Part shown: in pieces, positions 13,701-26,700 of the stretch
Layout of the letters: each line of letters opens with the position of its first letter
Position numbering within the stretch: the stretch's first letter is position 1
Assembly: GCF_026230105.1 (NCBI RefSeq)
Contig: NC_079476.1
Location: 24,046,559-24,110,558, forward strand
Direction of reading: 5' to 3'
Source: Diorhabda sublineata
Lineage: Eukaryota > Arthropoda > Insecta > Coleoptera > Chrysomelidae
DNA length: 64,000 nt
Translations under genes and position numbers: made by a program
The notes under the pieces: generated by a model
Databases searched by the model: none
The model's input: the letters and a program-made list of their open reading frames with translations, nothing else
Told to the model about the DNA's origin: nothing

Positions 13701-16700
13701 TGCAAATTAAGATAAAAACGATAAAAAAAGGGATTGTTAAATAACACTTACTTTTCCCTATTGAGCGAGTCGAATGCATTTCCGATACCGCATTTTTGAT
13801 TCTGATGCTCTACACAGTTGTGTACACTAGTCACATTGTTCATGAGATCCATCAAGTCCCACTGAGGTTGTTTCTCTTCGACTATCACAGTAGGAATATC
13901 TTAAATCAGTCAAAATTGGTCAGTAGTGTCAATAAAGTAAAGTAATTTCTTGTTTGTGTATGTTTATGTTTCTAAATCGTCTTGATTTTAGTTCTCTTAC
14001 CTGATCTCTGTAAGGTATTGTTAGCCTCATCTATACGATCCATATCAGAATTGGAAAGCACGGCATTTTGAGGTTTTGGTCTGGAGGTCAGTCGTGACGC
14101 AATCCTTTGTGGAACGTTCTGTACAGCCTGAAACGAAGCATACCATTATTTCACCGAATAACTTAAAGCTTGTTGAAATATCAAATATCATAATTGTCTT
14201 ACCCCATCTTCGTCTGGCTCAAGATCAGTAAACATATGTGAAGGATTGTTAGCTTTTTGTAGTAACTCTAAGGCCAGTCTTCGGTGCATGTCACCTTGGA
14301 AGAATGCATGCTACAAATAATAACTGCAGTTAAAAACCCACGAACCTTTTATAACGGTGACTAAAACCTCAGTTTTTGGTTTAGAAAGTAACAATTAGAA
14401 CAAATTGGATCTTGAAGTTTGGCTGTTAAAATTTATTATTAAGTGGTGTAAAAACATTTTAACCAAAATAATTATGCATTAGAGTTCCTACATTATTTGA
14501 CATAACATTTCAGTAACATCATTCTACACCAACGCTCAATTTATATCTCACCTGTAATAATTTTTCTGCAGTTGGTCTTTTCTTTGGATTTTTGGTTAAT
14601 GCTACTTTTACAAAACTTTGAAAAGTAGCGCTCCTAGAACAAAATAAGCACTAATTAAAATTACAAACCTTTCCAAAAGTTGCAAACATAGTCAAGTGCC
14701 CTCAAAACATAGTATGATATTTTTATTGACAAGAAAGACAGTGATTTATGTGTGTGATTAATTAAATATTATTAATAATTGTCTATCAGTATTAAACATT
14801 GTTCTAATTCACAGTAAAAGCCTTTTCAGACCAATTAATGGAATAGGAAAGAAATCCTTTTGATTGTTTCAGACCTGGGGTTTTATTCCACTTCAGATGG
14901 TATTTCACCGGAAGTGTCTAGTAAGCATACCAGTAACTCTCCTTAGCTCATCTTTGTTTGATGAAAGGGCCTTTTCAGACCAGTTGGTGAAATAGGAAGA
15001 AATCTTTTCGATTGTTTCAGACCTGGGGTCTTATTCCATGTTTCTGATTTCTTCATACATTTCATTTTAATAAACATATCAGCTAAATACAATAAATAAA
15101 ATGTTCTATGAAGAATATTACAGACTTCAGTTTGAGAAATGCTGATCTAGATATTAATCAGATCATTTAAATTGATTATTATTGTCGTTAGACATGTATA
15201 AGTGTACTTTGAAATTGAGTAAAGTATGTCAGCCTACACAACATAAGTGTGTACAATATTTGTAGGTGTTGTGATAAAATGCATTTTTGATTAATTCCCT
15301 TAACTGGCTAATAATAGAAGGTTCATTCAAAAACAAATATATTTTTTTCAAGTGGATTTCCTCTTTAATCAACGTTTTGTACGTTTAAATCGGAATTATC
15401 GACAAATACATCGCATTAATTATAATTAGCAGCAATAATTGAATAAAAAATTTGTATTATATTAAATTTTATATACCTAACATACAGAATATCAATTCAA
15501 TTAGTTAGATATGTAAGGGTATGGGAACAAAAAATGCGCATAAATTGTTTTAATTTAATTATTTGCCCTTAATTTATAGTCCGGTCAAATTAGACTAAAA
15601 AATAAGAGTGAAGTGACATAAATTCCCCCCAAGCTGAAAATCCGTAAAAAATACCTCAGACAAACATTGTAGATCATAAAATTATCTACAAAAAAAGGAA
15701 TCAATACTTTTATTCGTATGAGCCACCTTTTCTGAAATATAATGATTCAAAAAGTTGTAAAAGTTGTAATTGTCATAATATGCATGAGTACGCCACATAT
15801 ATACATATCTAGAGTTGTAATATATGTTAAAATAGTTTTCTGTCAGTCATTGTAACTTACACTTATACAAAATAAAACCTTGAGACAACATCTGTCTACT
15901 ACTACTGAAAATATATTGGTAAAACAAGCTGATGTATTGATTATTGAAACAGCAATAGAGCAACTATTTGCAGATTTGCTTTTTTATGCCCCTGTTTAGT
16001 TGCCATTTGAAAAAAGGACAAATCTTCAACTGGTCTCTGTATGTTACCTATTTAATAAATACCTTAGATTATTCATATTTTACAATCAACAACTTCTGAA
16101 TCAAATTTAGTTTTTAACAACATTATCAGCGGATAGATCTTCTAGGAAATTTTCAGATATTTAATAAATTTCACTGTTATACATTATTTCACTCACCATT
16201 TTTCTTTGTCTTTCAATGTAGGTGGTTTGAATCCACTTTTCGACATTAAAAATAATGCTCTCATTGGATGTAGATCAAACATTGGAGGTTGTAATTCTGC
16301 TAATTCTATCGCTGTAATACCAATCGCCCAGATATCACAAAGCTGATTGTAGCCCCCTTTACGTTCAACAGCTGCAACCTGCATTGAATCAAAATTAAAT
16401 TGAATTGAAAAATAATTTTAAAAATGGCTAAAATTGAATAAAATTTAGACCACAAAATTAATCTGTATGTACATTGTTATGTATATTTCCCATTATTAGT
16501 GAATGCCATAAACTAGTGTTTGAAGTATTACAATTTCAGCAGGTATCCTCCTCCCAGTTTCTCTAAAGTATCTGAAGACTTGGTTATTGAAACACTGTCA
16601 GTCAGGTTAATTGTGAGTGTGTGTTGGTTTAGTGGTAGTATAAACAGTGTGATCAGTATCCTCCTAAAGATGTTTAATTAAAATATTTCTACAGGTGACC

Positions 16701-18401
16701 TATCCTTTTCAAGTACAGCAACTGATGGTTGAATAAGAGTCTGTTTAGAATACGTACCCAAAACCAAAGTCACTGAAAAGACCTATAACAATTTACAATA
16801 CAAATCATAATGTTACCTCTGGTGCCATCCAATAGGGTGTTCCAATAAATGATTTCCTTTTATTTATTGTAGCTGTAATTTGAGCAGAAACGCCGAAATC
16901 TGCCAGTTTTACATCCCCACATTCAGTCAATAGAATATTTGCTCCTTTAATATCTCGATGCATTTTACCCTTGTTGTGAAGATATTGTAAACCTAACAGT
17001 GTTTCTCGGCACATATAAGCTATTTGATTTTCAGCTAATGGACCCGTAACTGAAACAAATTGTTATTTTACACAGTATACCATTTTTTAATACATTTATT
17101 TTGAAATTCTTCTTACTATGGTATATATCTTGGAGGGATCCACCTCCGCAGTATTCCATACAAATCCATAATTTGTCCCTACGTAAATAACTACCATAAT
17201 ATGCTATAATGTTGGGATGTAAACAGTCTCTCATCATAAGAATCTCTTGCTGTATAATTCCAAAATCATCACCTATTGGGCATAAGCAATATAAACATTT
17301 ATAACAATTCAATACCTTAATAAACATGTATTTAAACTTGAATATTATTTTTTTTCTTCAAGATATTGTAAATATTTTTATTATTGTAAAATTCACAAAC
17401 AAATATCAATATCAAATGATTATATTAAATACTTCCAATAGTTTTCTCCAATGTAATAACACATTTAGAAGAATAAAAAATTGGAAGATAATATCTTCAT
17501 ACATTTTTCAAAGAGAAGATCAAGTTAAGAAAATAAGAGGCAAATAATTTTAAAATTGCCAAGGTCATAGCTTGATTAGTGACAAAATCCTTTATAAGGT
17601 AAGGCTATGAAAAAATATTGAATTTTTCAATATAGTATTAGGATATTATCCAGGTTATTGGAAATTGATCTATTAAACTTAAAAAAAAACGTGAGTTTGT
17701 GACCTACTCCATGTAACTCTATTTAATCAGATTATAATTCAAATAACATACTGCTATACTTAATTTGGATCTAACTTAAATAAAGATTTAGACAAATGAA
17801 GATTAAGCCCTTTTCTCTCGTAGCCCTTTGGAAAAAAGGATTACAAAATTGTCAATAAAAATATGAAGAAAACCACATTTCTGTTACGATAAAATCAACT
17901 TGCCGCGAGAATTTAAATTATTTTATAGTAAGTACTGACAAACTGTAATAAATCAATTATAACTATTATTTTACAATAATAAATGGTGAATTTTAATCAA
18001 GTATTTACTAATATTGAAGTGTTACAATATATAACTAAGGTATAATGGAAGTTATTAGAAAAAATAAAAATATATACTCGAAAATATATGGGTGTTCCAA
18101 TACTACTTCGTAGTAGTAGAATTGTTTTTGTAGAATTTAAAACTACTCTGCCCTATAATTATTATAGAAAGCGAAAGTTACCTGGTTCTAGTTTTATCAC
18201 TTTTATTGCAGCAAAATCGTTAGTAGACAGTCTTTTTGCCTGGAAAAATGAATCAGAAAGAAAAATAATCGGAAAGATAAAATTTGAATGAAATACCTTA
18301 TAGACATCCCCATAAGTTCCACTTCCTATTCGCTGAATTAATTCGTAATCGTCTTGTGGGTTTCTTCGGGAGATATCCGAGCTCAATACTCCTTGAGCCA
18401 T
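4798..18401 (-). CDS. hppy: MAP4K3 / happyhour, germinal-centre-kinase family Ser/Thr kinase
   Basis: Complete 913-aa kinase (human MAP4K3 is about 890 aa). Minus-strand exons in coding order: 18401-18297, 18239-18182, 17272-17117, 17049-16817, 16378-16197, 14633-14552, 14310-14203, 14127-14001, 13899-13752, 12116-12078, 11833-11795, 9625-9393, 9321-9161, 9104-8900, 8697-8429, 8311-8167, 6329-6105, 5890-5764, 4897-4798. All introns are GT-AG and phases agree at every junction (2742 nt including stop). Seen: glycine loop GSGTYG (26-31), catalytic Lys48, HRDIKGAN with Asp139, DFG at 157-159, activation segment SFIGTPYWMAPE with Ser173, kinase end near 277. A Ser/Asn-rich linker follows, with PPVPPRKHRRRHTPPRPPS around 521-540 (possible SH3 ligand). 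The CNH domain runs from about 557 to the C-terminal AGHEASY. Known of the family: upstream activator of JNK and of amino-acid signalling to TORC1; the fly gene happyhour affects EGFR signalling. Start: the first Met, MAQGVLSSDISRRN, directly precedes the kinase domain. Two 39-nt micro-exons encode SLLQYIDEELML and GAYNYHQSDYEQ. Confidence 0.95.
6557..6690. repeat. Imperfect ~130-bp hairpin in a MAP4K3 intron
   Basis: The left arm from 6557 (TACTGAA...CACTATTTACCACCACTA...CTGACTGGTCCTT) pairs with the reverse complement of the right arm ending at 6690 (TACTGAA...CACTATTTTACTACCACTA...CTGTCTGGTTCTT). The result is an interrupted stem of roughly 45-50 paired bases around a loop of about 25-30 nt (near 6610-6638). 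It sits between the exons at 6105-6329 and 8167-8311. It could be a small fold-back element or the precursor of a small RNA. No protein coding is implied. Confidence 0.65.
6934..7092. mobile_element. Small terminal-inverted-repeat element (MITE-like)
   Basis: CAGGGTGCCCCAAATA at 6934-6949 is answered by TATTTGGGACACCG at 7079-7092, whose reverse complement is CGGTGTCCCAAATA. The intervening ~130 bp has no coding content. Short elements beginning CAGGGTGYCCC are common as non-autonomous DNA transposons in insects, but I cannot name the superfamily. No clear target-site duplication remains. Confidence 0.5.
10071..10740. repeat. Diverged tandem duplication in a MAP4K3 intron
   Basis: CTCGAAAATAAACAAAAGGC near 10072 recurs as CTCGAAAATAAGCAAAAGGC near 10518. 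Both are followed by GCGTTGATGTTRGTTTA and CTTTTTGAGGTTATGTTCTG. Similarity resumes at GATTTTACCTTGCTACTT in both copies and runs to about 10505 and 10740. The second copy lacks about 200 bp present in the first. The unit is noncoding. Confidence 0.8.
13045..13265 (-). pseudogene. Mariner transposase fragment
   Basis: Read on the minus strand this gives ...FLLLYVIMTESWIRYCAPES KQSSK. It matches the mariner block around the first catalytic aspartate (consensus TMDETWIxxYxPExKxQS), with the Asp-Glu pair changed to Glu-Ser, so it is catalytically dead. It lies inside the MAP4K3 intron between exons 12078-12116 and 13752-13899. No terminal repeats were recognised. Confidence 0.7.
14821..15039. 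repeat. Two-copy 70-bp direct repeat in a MAP4K3 intron
   Basis: CCTTTTCAGACCAATTAATG at 14821 and CCTTTTCAGACCAGTTGGTG at 14970 begin two copies. Both continue with GAAATC(C/T)TTT, GATTGTTTCAGACCTGGGG and TTATTCCA. They are 149 bp apart, with unrelated sequence between them. Noncoding and of unknown origin. Confidence 0.85.
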
Positions 18402-20650
18402 TTTTATTTATTTTTACTTGATTACATTGTATGTACTGTTAATATTAAAATTGATGAAATTAAATGTTTACGTGAATTTGACTTTGACAGCAAATGCACT
18501 GCAGGCAGACATATTGGAACCAGTGCTACTAACAGGTAGCAAAAAATCGAAAAGTTACCATCATCTCAGCATGCAAAATTTCCCGTCGGTAAAGTGGTGT
18601 GACGTGAAATGTATGCATCTTAAGGTAAATTGTAATAAAAATAATCAGATATAGTTCAAATTACCTCAATAAGAGGTGATTTTTATTTATTACTTCATAT
18701 TCCGGCAAGGAGGTAATAGATAAGGGAACTGTTTTTGATTACTTCAGTTGGTAAAAGACGAGGATTAATCACAGTAGCATACATAGCCGTAGGGACGAAA
18801 AGGGAAACAGGTAAGTAAACTTTTATAATTTCGAAAGATTAGTTGCTTCCTAAAATTAAAAATTTGCATCTGAATATTTAGTATTAATAGATTTTTTGTC
18901 TCAATGTTAAGAATGTGATTTGAAATTAGCAAGATAAAATTTAATTAAATAATACCGGTTCTATATTCCATATTATTAGACGACATTGTGTATGATATTA
19001 ATTTTCATGTAAAAACTAGGTAATATTTGAATATGTGAAAACCAGTATCTTATTTTAACACAGCTGCAAACAAATCTAGAATTACGAGTATACATAATAA
19101 TTACGTATTCAAAGTTGTCTATGTATAAGTACTGTTGAATTAACATTTTCAAACAGTTATTTTCATATTTCAATCGATAATAATGTATATAGATGATATG
19201 TGAGTTTTCTTAGGCTCACGGGAGCCCCGAAAATTACGAATTTGATCTTTTATTTTAAAAGCAATACTGGATCCATAGCAAAATTTTCATTTTTTCCAAA
19301 AATTGCTTACAAATAAGACGTTTAAAAATGTTCGAGCTAATTTTGATTTCCTTAAATAGGCCCCTGGTCGATTTTTAGCCCCACTACTTCTTGATCGACG
19401 TTAAGATTACTATGCTTTTATATGAATGCGTAATTCATCCCAACTTATCAATTATCTGGGTGTCTTTTTATTGATTAAAAGTGATTTTTTCATGTGAATG
19501 TTGTTGCATAACATTCAATATAGAATGTTTTTCATCTATCGACTGGAATAATCTTACAAATTCTCGTTTTCTCTTGCAGAAGGAAGTTTTATTATAGATA
19601 GAATGTCTATATTAATTTTGAACAATTAATTAATTTTAAGTGTTACTTTTGTTGGTGCACTGCACTCGATTGCAAAATATGTTCAAATGGTATTCATAAG
19701 ATTTCTGGAATCAATAAGTTAACTTTTAGTCATTTGCTCTTTCCTCCACTGCAACTTTAAGGTTTATTGTATTCACTACCGGAGCTGTATTCGATATATG
19801 TACAGCTCCAATGTTCTAATAAATTCCAGTATATGTACTGTCTTTATCGAGGTTTACTTCTACGTATTTTCCATCCGAAAGCATTCCAGTCAATGCGAGG
19901 TATTCTAGAAGTAGGTAAACTTCTCTTCTCCTCCTCAGAATCTACAGTTGTCAGTAAACCTCATCTGGTGTTTTATGATGCCATAGTAGATGGAAGTTAG
20001 TGATAAAGACGTAAATTGTTTTTGCTTGGATTCAAATACTTTTGTATCAAGTGTTGGTATCAAGTGAACTTGTTCAAGTGATGCAGCTCAGGAAGCCACT
20101 GCCAGAGTGCTTCTCTTTCTTATGGGAGTTTTTTCCTCCAGGAGTTTACTCTCTGTTTCGATGATTACTGTCTTTTCCATTTCCTTTGTACCTCTTGCTT
20201 CTAGGAGTGTTTTTTTATATATTTTTATCAATGTCTTCTCAAATACCATTTTATATTTTCTTAGAAGTCTTTCTTAACAAAAATTTTGATTCAAAATCTT
20301 TAAAAAGTAAATTTTCCTTTCTACTTAATTATTTTTCTTCTATCTATGTTTATTTTTTCGAACATTAATTACTTTGCATTTCACTTCAATTTATTCCACG
20401 TATTATTTCTGTTTTCACCTTTGTTTTACTGTATACTACCTTAGTATTATTTAATAATTTTCATTATTTTTAATCATCTTTTTATTGTTTCATTGTCCAG
20501 TTTTTTCTAATTAATTTCATCTCATATTTTAATTAACGAATTCATTCATGAACATGGTAATTGATTTTTGCCGGTCTCTTCTTACATTTGAAGAGCTGTA
20601 TGAAGAATTGTTTATTGTTTTGTGATAATGAATAAAAACGAAACTCTACT
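18402..20650. other. Spacer between GMAP-210 3' end and MAP4K3 start
   Basis: Both neighbours are transcribed leftwards, so this 2.2 kb should contain the MAP4K3 5' UTR and promoter. I see no coding exon and cannot fix a transcription start. The stretch 18480-18830 is less AT-rich than its surroundings and is the likeliest promoter-proximal part, by inference only. A short hairpin with arms GAGGTTTACTTCTA and TAGAAGTAGGTAAACTTC lies at 19849-19922. Confidence 0.5.
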
Positions 20651-20658
20651 TTTTAAAA

Positions 20659-20664
20659 TTTATT
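20659..20664 (-). promoter_or_regulatory. Candidate poly(A) signal of GMAP-210
   Basis: AATAAA on the minus strand, about 135 nt past the stop codon of the golgin gene. It lies in a very AT-rich stretch where chance matches are likely, so it is only a plausible 3' end. Confidence 0.35.
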
Positions 20665-20797
20665 TAAATAAATAAGACTCTTACATCTCTATATACAAAT
20701 AAAAAGCTGTATAAAATGCACAATTCTAAATATACATAATACATTTCATATAAATAGTTAATTTTACAAATGTAATCTTAAAAATTTACCAAGTACT

Positions 20798-23700
20798 TCA
20801 ACTATTATCTTTTAGTACATCTTTTAATATAGAACTGGAATTTCTATTTTGTGCAAACTCTGTGAAAGTAGGTAAGACTATTTCACTGAGTACTATAGGC
20901 GTTTGTCTGGGAGTACTGGATGTACTGCTTGATGACTTAGTAGAAGCATTTGATGGCACTGAAATAGTATTATTATCAAGTAAACTTGGAACTACTCGAG
21001 GTTTCGATTCGTTTTCAAGAAACTGTATAAAAGCCTTTGATAAAGATTCTTCAGACATCTTATTTTCAGGATTTGGAGCTAGGAGTGAGGCCAACCAACC
21101 CTGCTGCGGTTTGTTGAATTTCACTTTTTCATGATCCTGTTGATTAAAATCCAATACTGTAGATATTATTTTTAACACTTGTGCTTGATCCCTGTTCATA
21201 TTGTTATTTGACATAACATAACCCAGGATGAGGTTTTTTATTAACAGTTTATCTACTTTTCCATCGGTACTGCTTACAGCTTTACTTAGTTCTTCCTCAG
21301 TTTTTGTGAGTTTAGTTTGAAGTTGGGATACTGGAAAATAATCAAAATATTAGTTGGCAGTTGATGATATTGAAAATACGAATAGCACTTGAGTTAAGAA
21401 CATATAACCTGTATAAAATGTGTAATTGGCTGAATTATTAAAGAAATGGTGTGTAGATTGACTTCAAATTTATATTCTGTAATAATCAGAGAGATATTTG
21501 ACATATTTTAGACTATCACAACATTCTGAATGATTATTTTCATTTGAAATAAAAAAGTTGAACGGAAGTAAATTAGTAGTTCAAAACTTGAACAATAAGA
21601 TAAGTGTTCATGGTTAAATAAATGAGTAATTTGATAATTATTACGAATATGATTGCTGATTTGATTACTAATCAAAAAATATAGATTAATATAGAATTTT
21701 TCTTAAATATTGTATAATTGGGAGTCAATGAACTTGATAAATAATTATAATATTATTGTGGAGTGGAAATGGAAACTGTTATATAAGAAAATTGTTTAGA
21801 TCCACATTTAGACAGTCTAAGTGCAAAAGGAAAAAGAAAGAAGAAAAAAGTTTCAAATTTAATGCTACCAAAACAGCAACAAGAAAAAACAAAAATAGAG
21901 GAAGCTATAAAAAGAAATAAGTTGTAGAGTCATTTTTCATCACCTAACGGCTCTATGAAGACCCCAGTCTGGTGACAGATGTCAAGAGGGTTAGATTCAG
22001 ATGGCTAGGCCACTTGGAGTGCATGCCTGAGGAGCAGGGGGTGCGCAAAGGATGACCGCGCCAACGATGGTTGGATAATGTCGAAGAAGATCTTCGGGAG
22101 CTAGATGTGAGGGGGGTGGAGACGCCAAGCATTGTACCGTGATGACTGGAGGAATGTGGTGGACGAGGTCAAAGCTCTTTGAGGGCCGTACTAACAGTGG
22201 TAATAGTAGTAGAAGAAAACAAGAAATATATTGCAGAGGCAATTCTCATCAATGAGCGAGTTCCATTCTTTTTACATGAGGAAATAAGACTTAAAAAAAA
22301 TAGATGCTATACCAAATTGTGGTCATTTTGAGTAAATTTGAAGGTCCATTTTAAGGATAGAAATAATTCCAGATTAAAATATCGAGATTTAGTATTATTA
22401 TTGGATCATCAGAAGAGTTTGTGGATTTATTTTGGAATATATGAGTTCCAACAGAAAATTGAAATCCGAAATAGTTCAAGATTGAAAAGAATTCGCACAT
22501 ATTCATTTCAAAATTATAAATCAGTCTTGGATGTATTCAAGATTTATTATTGGATCAAACCTTTAGTTTTTATTCAAGTTAATTGATTCGTCAAACAGGT
22601 TATGAGACACAAAAAACCGAAAATATCCTTATTTCAATCTTTTTGTAGTATATTAACTATATTCAAAATTATTTACAATGTTTATCGTAATCTTGTTGGA
22701 ATTTCTTGAACTGTTGTTTGATACCACCATATTTATTACATCACTCAATCACTCAAATCCATATGATGTTTATGAAGTACCAACTTACAAAACATTATGT
22801 GGTAAATTTCATGGCATTTCGATTAGTCAAAAAAAAAGTGACAGACATTTTGTTATTTTCATAACAATGGATTTAAAATAATTTCGTAGACACCGATGAT
22901 GGTGAATGTTCAGGTTGTCCAATTGAGGTGGTTACTCTATAAAACAACAAAAAAGTTCACAAATTGGTTATATCTGATCGTAAATTGAATTCAGAAAAGT
23001 GTTTGGCCATGTTTACACGTAATAAGATTTTTTATCTATATGCGATAATGGATGATACATGGAATTTGTTAATCGACTATCTCCAAAAGGGAGAGACAAT
23101 CAATAGCGAGTTTTTGGATCATTTGGATGCAAAAATTAAGGGAAAACGACCTCATATGTAAAACCACTGTTTTACCAAGACAAAATATCCATTCACAAGT
23201 CGGTGGTTAAATTGAACGAATTATACTTGGAATTGCTTCCTCAACCACCGTATTATCCAGATTTAGCCCCCAGTGACTATTGGTTATTCGCTTATCTCAA
23301 AAAAATGATCGCCGGTAGAAAATTCAGCTCCAATGAAGAAGCAATTGCTGAAATTGAAGCCTATTTTGAGGCAAAAGACAAATCCTACTACAAGCACGGC
23401 ATCGAGAAGTTAGGGATGGTGTTGGAATGATTTTATAGCTCTTAAAGGAGATTATGATCGATTTTTGACAAAATAGTGTTTTCCTTAGTTGGTCACACGA
23501 TTTAATGAGTGATGTGTTGAATAACACACGAAAAGGAACACCAAAGAAGAGCTGATTAGAAGGAAAAAAAATGGCAGGAAAGAAATTAGATAGAAAAGAA
23601 TGGATGCAGCTGTGTAGGTAGTTTAATTGTGATTCTGATGTAGTGGTAGCTAACAGTATATTTATTAACATAGCATTTGATAGAGCAAACAAAGTTAAGT

Positions 23701-26700
23701 GGTAATTTTGGCAGAGGAAAGAATTGTTATTTCAATATACAAACATGTCTTTAACTCAAGTGTTTGATTTTCATTCAAATTGTAAAATTGAACATATTAA
23801 TAAGTCAATCATAATAAGAAACAAAACAATATATCTTTGTATAATTTTACGAAGAAATTATGGTTTCGTAGAATGATTAGAAAATGAAGAATCAATGTCT
23901 TTTTACAAGTTTATACTTTGTTAAAGTTGAAGTAAAAAAAATCATATTGAATTAACATACAATTTTGGAAGATGATCCTGAAAAGCAAGAAAACAAGTGT
24001 TACCCAGGGACTGGTATTTTCACAACTTTACCAGTACCTGATGTAATACTCACTCCCTATACTTTCTATTTCAAAAATGCCATGCTCTTCATGCCGTCCA
24101 CATTCAAAAACTAAAACTGGAAATAATATTTGTTGAATAAAAAAATTAGAAATAATAAATATTATAACAAACATAACTATAGAATTGTCTTTCTTTTGTA
24201 AATTCTACATCCTTACAGTAAAATTATTTGAGCTTTTCTAAGAAACCTTAGAACACGATTTTATGAGTAATATTTTCCTTTGAAACTTTTCCTACAAATT
24301 ATTAGGATTTTTGTTTCATAATCTTGAATTAAAACTGAATTACACCATTAAATGAAATTTGTCTAGTTCAATATCAAAAAAAGACTTTTCTATAAATATA
24401 AAACAAATAAAAACAACACCAAAAGCTCACTAAAAATTACGGACAAAGAAAAACAGTTATAAAATATAAAAAGACAGGTGCAGACTGGCAACAACTAAAA
24501 AAAAATGGTGACTCAAACACTACATTTTGTATATCCCATTCAGTACCTGGGGATTGAAACTACCTCACAGTTACCAAATGAGATTAAAAAAACGTAGGCA
24601 AAGCGTGCAAAACTGTGCTCATTTTTAAATAAAAAGTGCTTGGTACTGTATTGGTGCTGAAAAAAAAATCCCATGTTACAAGCACTATTTGAAAGACGTT
24701 TCTTGTTACACCGAAAATTTTAGCAAAACTCACCACTTAAATTTGATCATTTTTTCAATTATTATTTTTTAACAATCCTCAAGTCATTTTGGGTTTACAT
24801 TATGGTTAATGTTTTTACTTTTGAAAATTATCTTAACCAAAGTAAAGTGAGTTGATGCTATAGAAGTGAATACCGCCATTTTATTAACCTCACACAAGTA
24901 ATTCTTCTAATTTCACTAGTTTACAAATCTCAACAATTGACCAAAAATCTATTACACCATGTACAAAAAGATACTCAAAAACTAAAAAATATAATAGAAA
25001 AAGTAAAAGATAGAAGACCAAAAAAATTGGCCAATTAACCCAAAGTAAGACATGGAAACAGTGATCGAAACACTAACAATCCATAACTATAATGGAAACA
25101 GAGGGCTGTAGTATTTATTCTCGGAGGGGATACATGAAGCACATTGTTGATGATTTTTTTTGTGGCCGAGTGTCTGAGCGAATAGATTTAAATGAAGAAT
25201 ACGTTAGAGATCAATACTTAACCTTAAAATACTCAGACTGAAGTATTGATTTATCACTAATAAAGTTAGACATAAGTAGAATCTTGGAAAAACTCATGAT
25301 TCAAGTTTTTGTTTTCTTGTTAAAAAAATATTTCCCAAATTCTTGGAGGGTGGGCAAGTGCAACTACTACCCCCCTCCTTGGAGCCGCTTCTTAAGAGAA
25401 AATCATCAAAATTAAAAAATAGTGCAAAAAAAATTTTAATATTTTTATTTTCACAAATTTTTTTGTATATTTAAATAAATAAATATTTCAATAGGAACAG
25501 TAGATGACAGAAGACTTGATTAAATTGGCCAATAAGCTCAAAATAAGATAACTAATCATTCAGCCAGAAACTAAGAAGTCAGCAAAATAAATTATGCACT
25601 CATTAAATTCTATTTCTATAAGAAAAAATCGTTACTCTGATGTAATATTTAAATATTTTTATTATTCTGTTGCATAATCAAACAATAATTGAAAAATATC
25701 ATTTGGGATATAAAAACCATGTAAAGTAGTATAATTATTTTTAAACTGAAAAAATACTGTTAATAATAACGTGTTATTACATTTTGGCACAATTATTAAA
25801 AACATCCCATATCAACATACTAAGCCAATTTAATAAGTATTTATTAGTAAATAAACAGAAAATTTGTTATATAAATGGAACATACAGCTAAAATTCATGT
25901 GAAAATATATAGATTGACTAAAAAAGAGACGCTACAGAGCCAATGTCTTACATATTCAACATCTCAACATTTCTCAAAAAAAAATTAACAAACTCATATG
26001 CCAAAATAATATTGATAACATTGTATTAGGTAATAATATTAAAATACTAATAGACTGTTTCGAATTTCGTTGAAAACAATTGTTTTTTTTATCTAGTCCT
26101 TTTAAATATTTATTTTAAATTTCTTGAAATAAAAAAAAACACTGTGATTATCGCAAAACTTCACATTTGAATCATCGATCAAAAAATTAATATTTTTCCA
26201 CAGCAAATAAGTACACTTGGCAACGTTACGTTATACACTGAGACACAATTTATAACCTCAAACTTAAACGCAACGTTAATAATCTTGACAGATTCATTAC
26301 CAAATTGGTTGTTTGAATGTCAATAATAATAAATGTCTGTGTTTTATTTTGGATTACTAATATTTATTTTTTATGTTTTGGAACTTTCGGTATTTATAGA
26401 TAAAATGTATACTTTTACACTTTGTATGTAGTGAAAATTATTAGCTACTAATTAATTATGAATCTTTTGGGGTGAGTATAAAGTTTACTTCATAACAGTG
26501 GCTTTGTTTCGTTCTTCTCTAAAAAGTTACAGAAAAATTAAGGCGTAATGAGGCGGATCAAAACTGAATCTATTTTCAGTATTTCTTATGCAAAATAGCG
26601 ATGAAACTTTTATTTTATAGTAATAAGATTTCCAATTGAAAAAAATGATTGTATTACTGGATTTAGAAATAGTTTCAACTTTGATAACGTCTTGCAACTA

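Noticed and set aside
20862..21134. 90-codon plus-strand open frame
   Set aside because: Antisense to the last golgin exon; the sense frame matches the GRAB region and TRIP11 tail.
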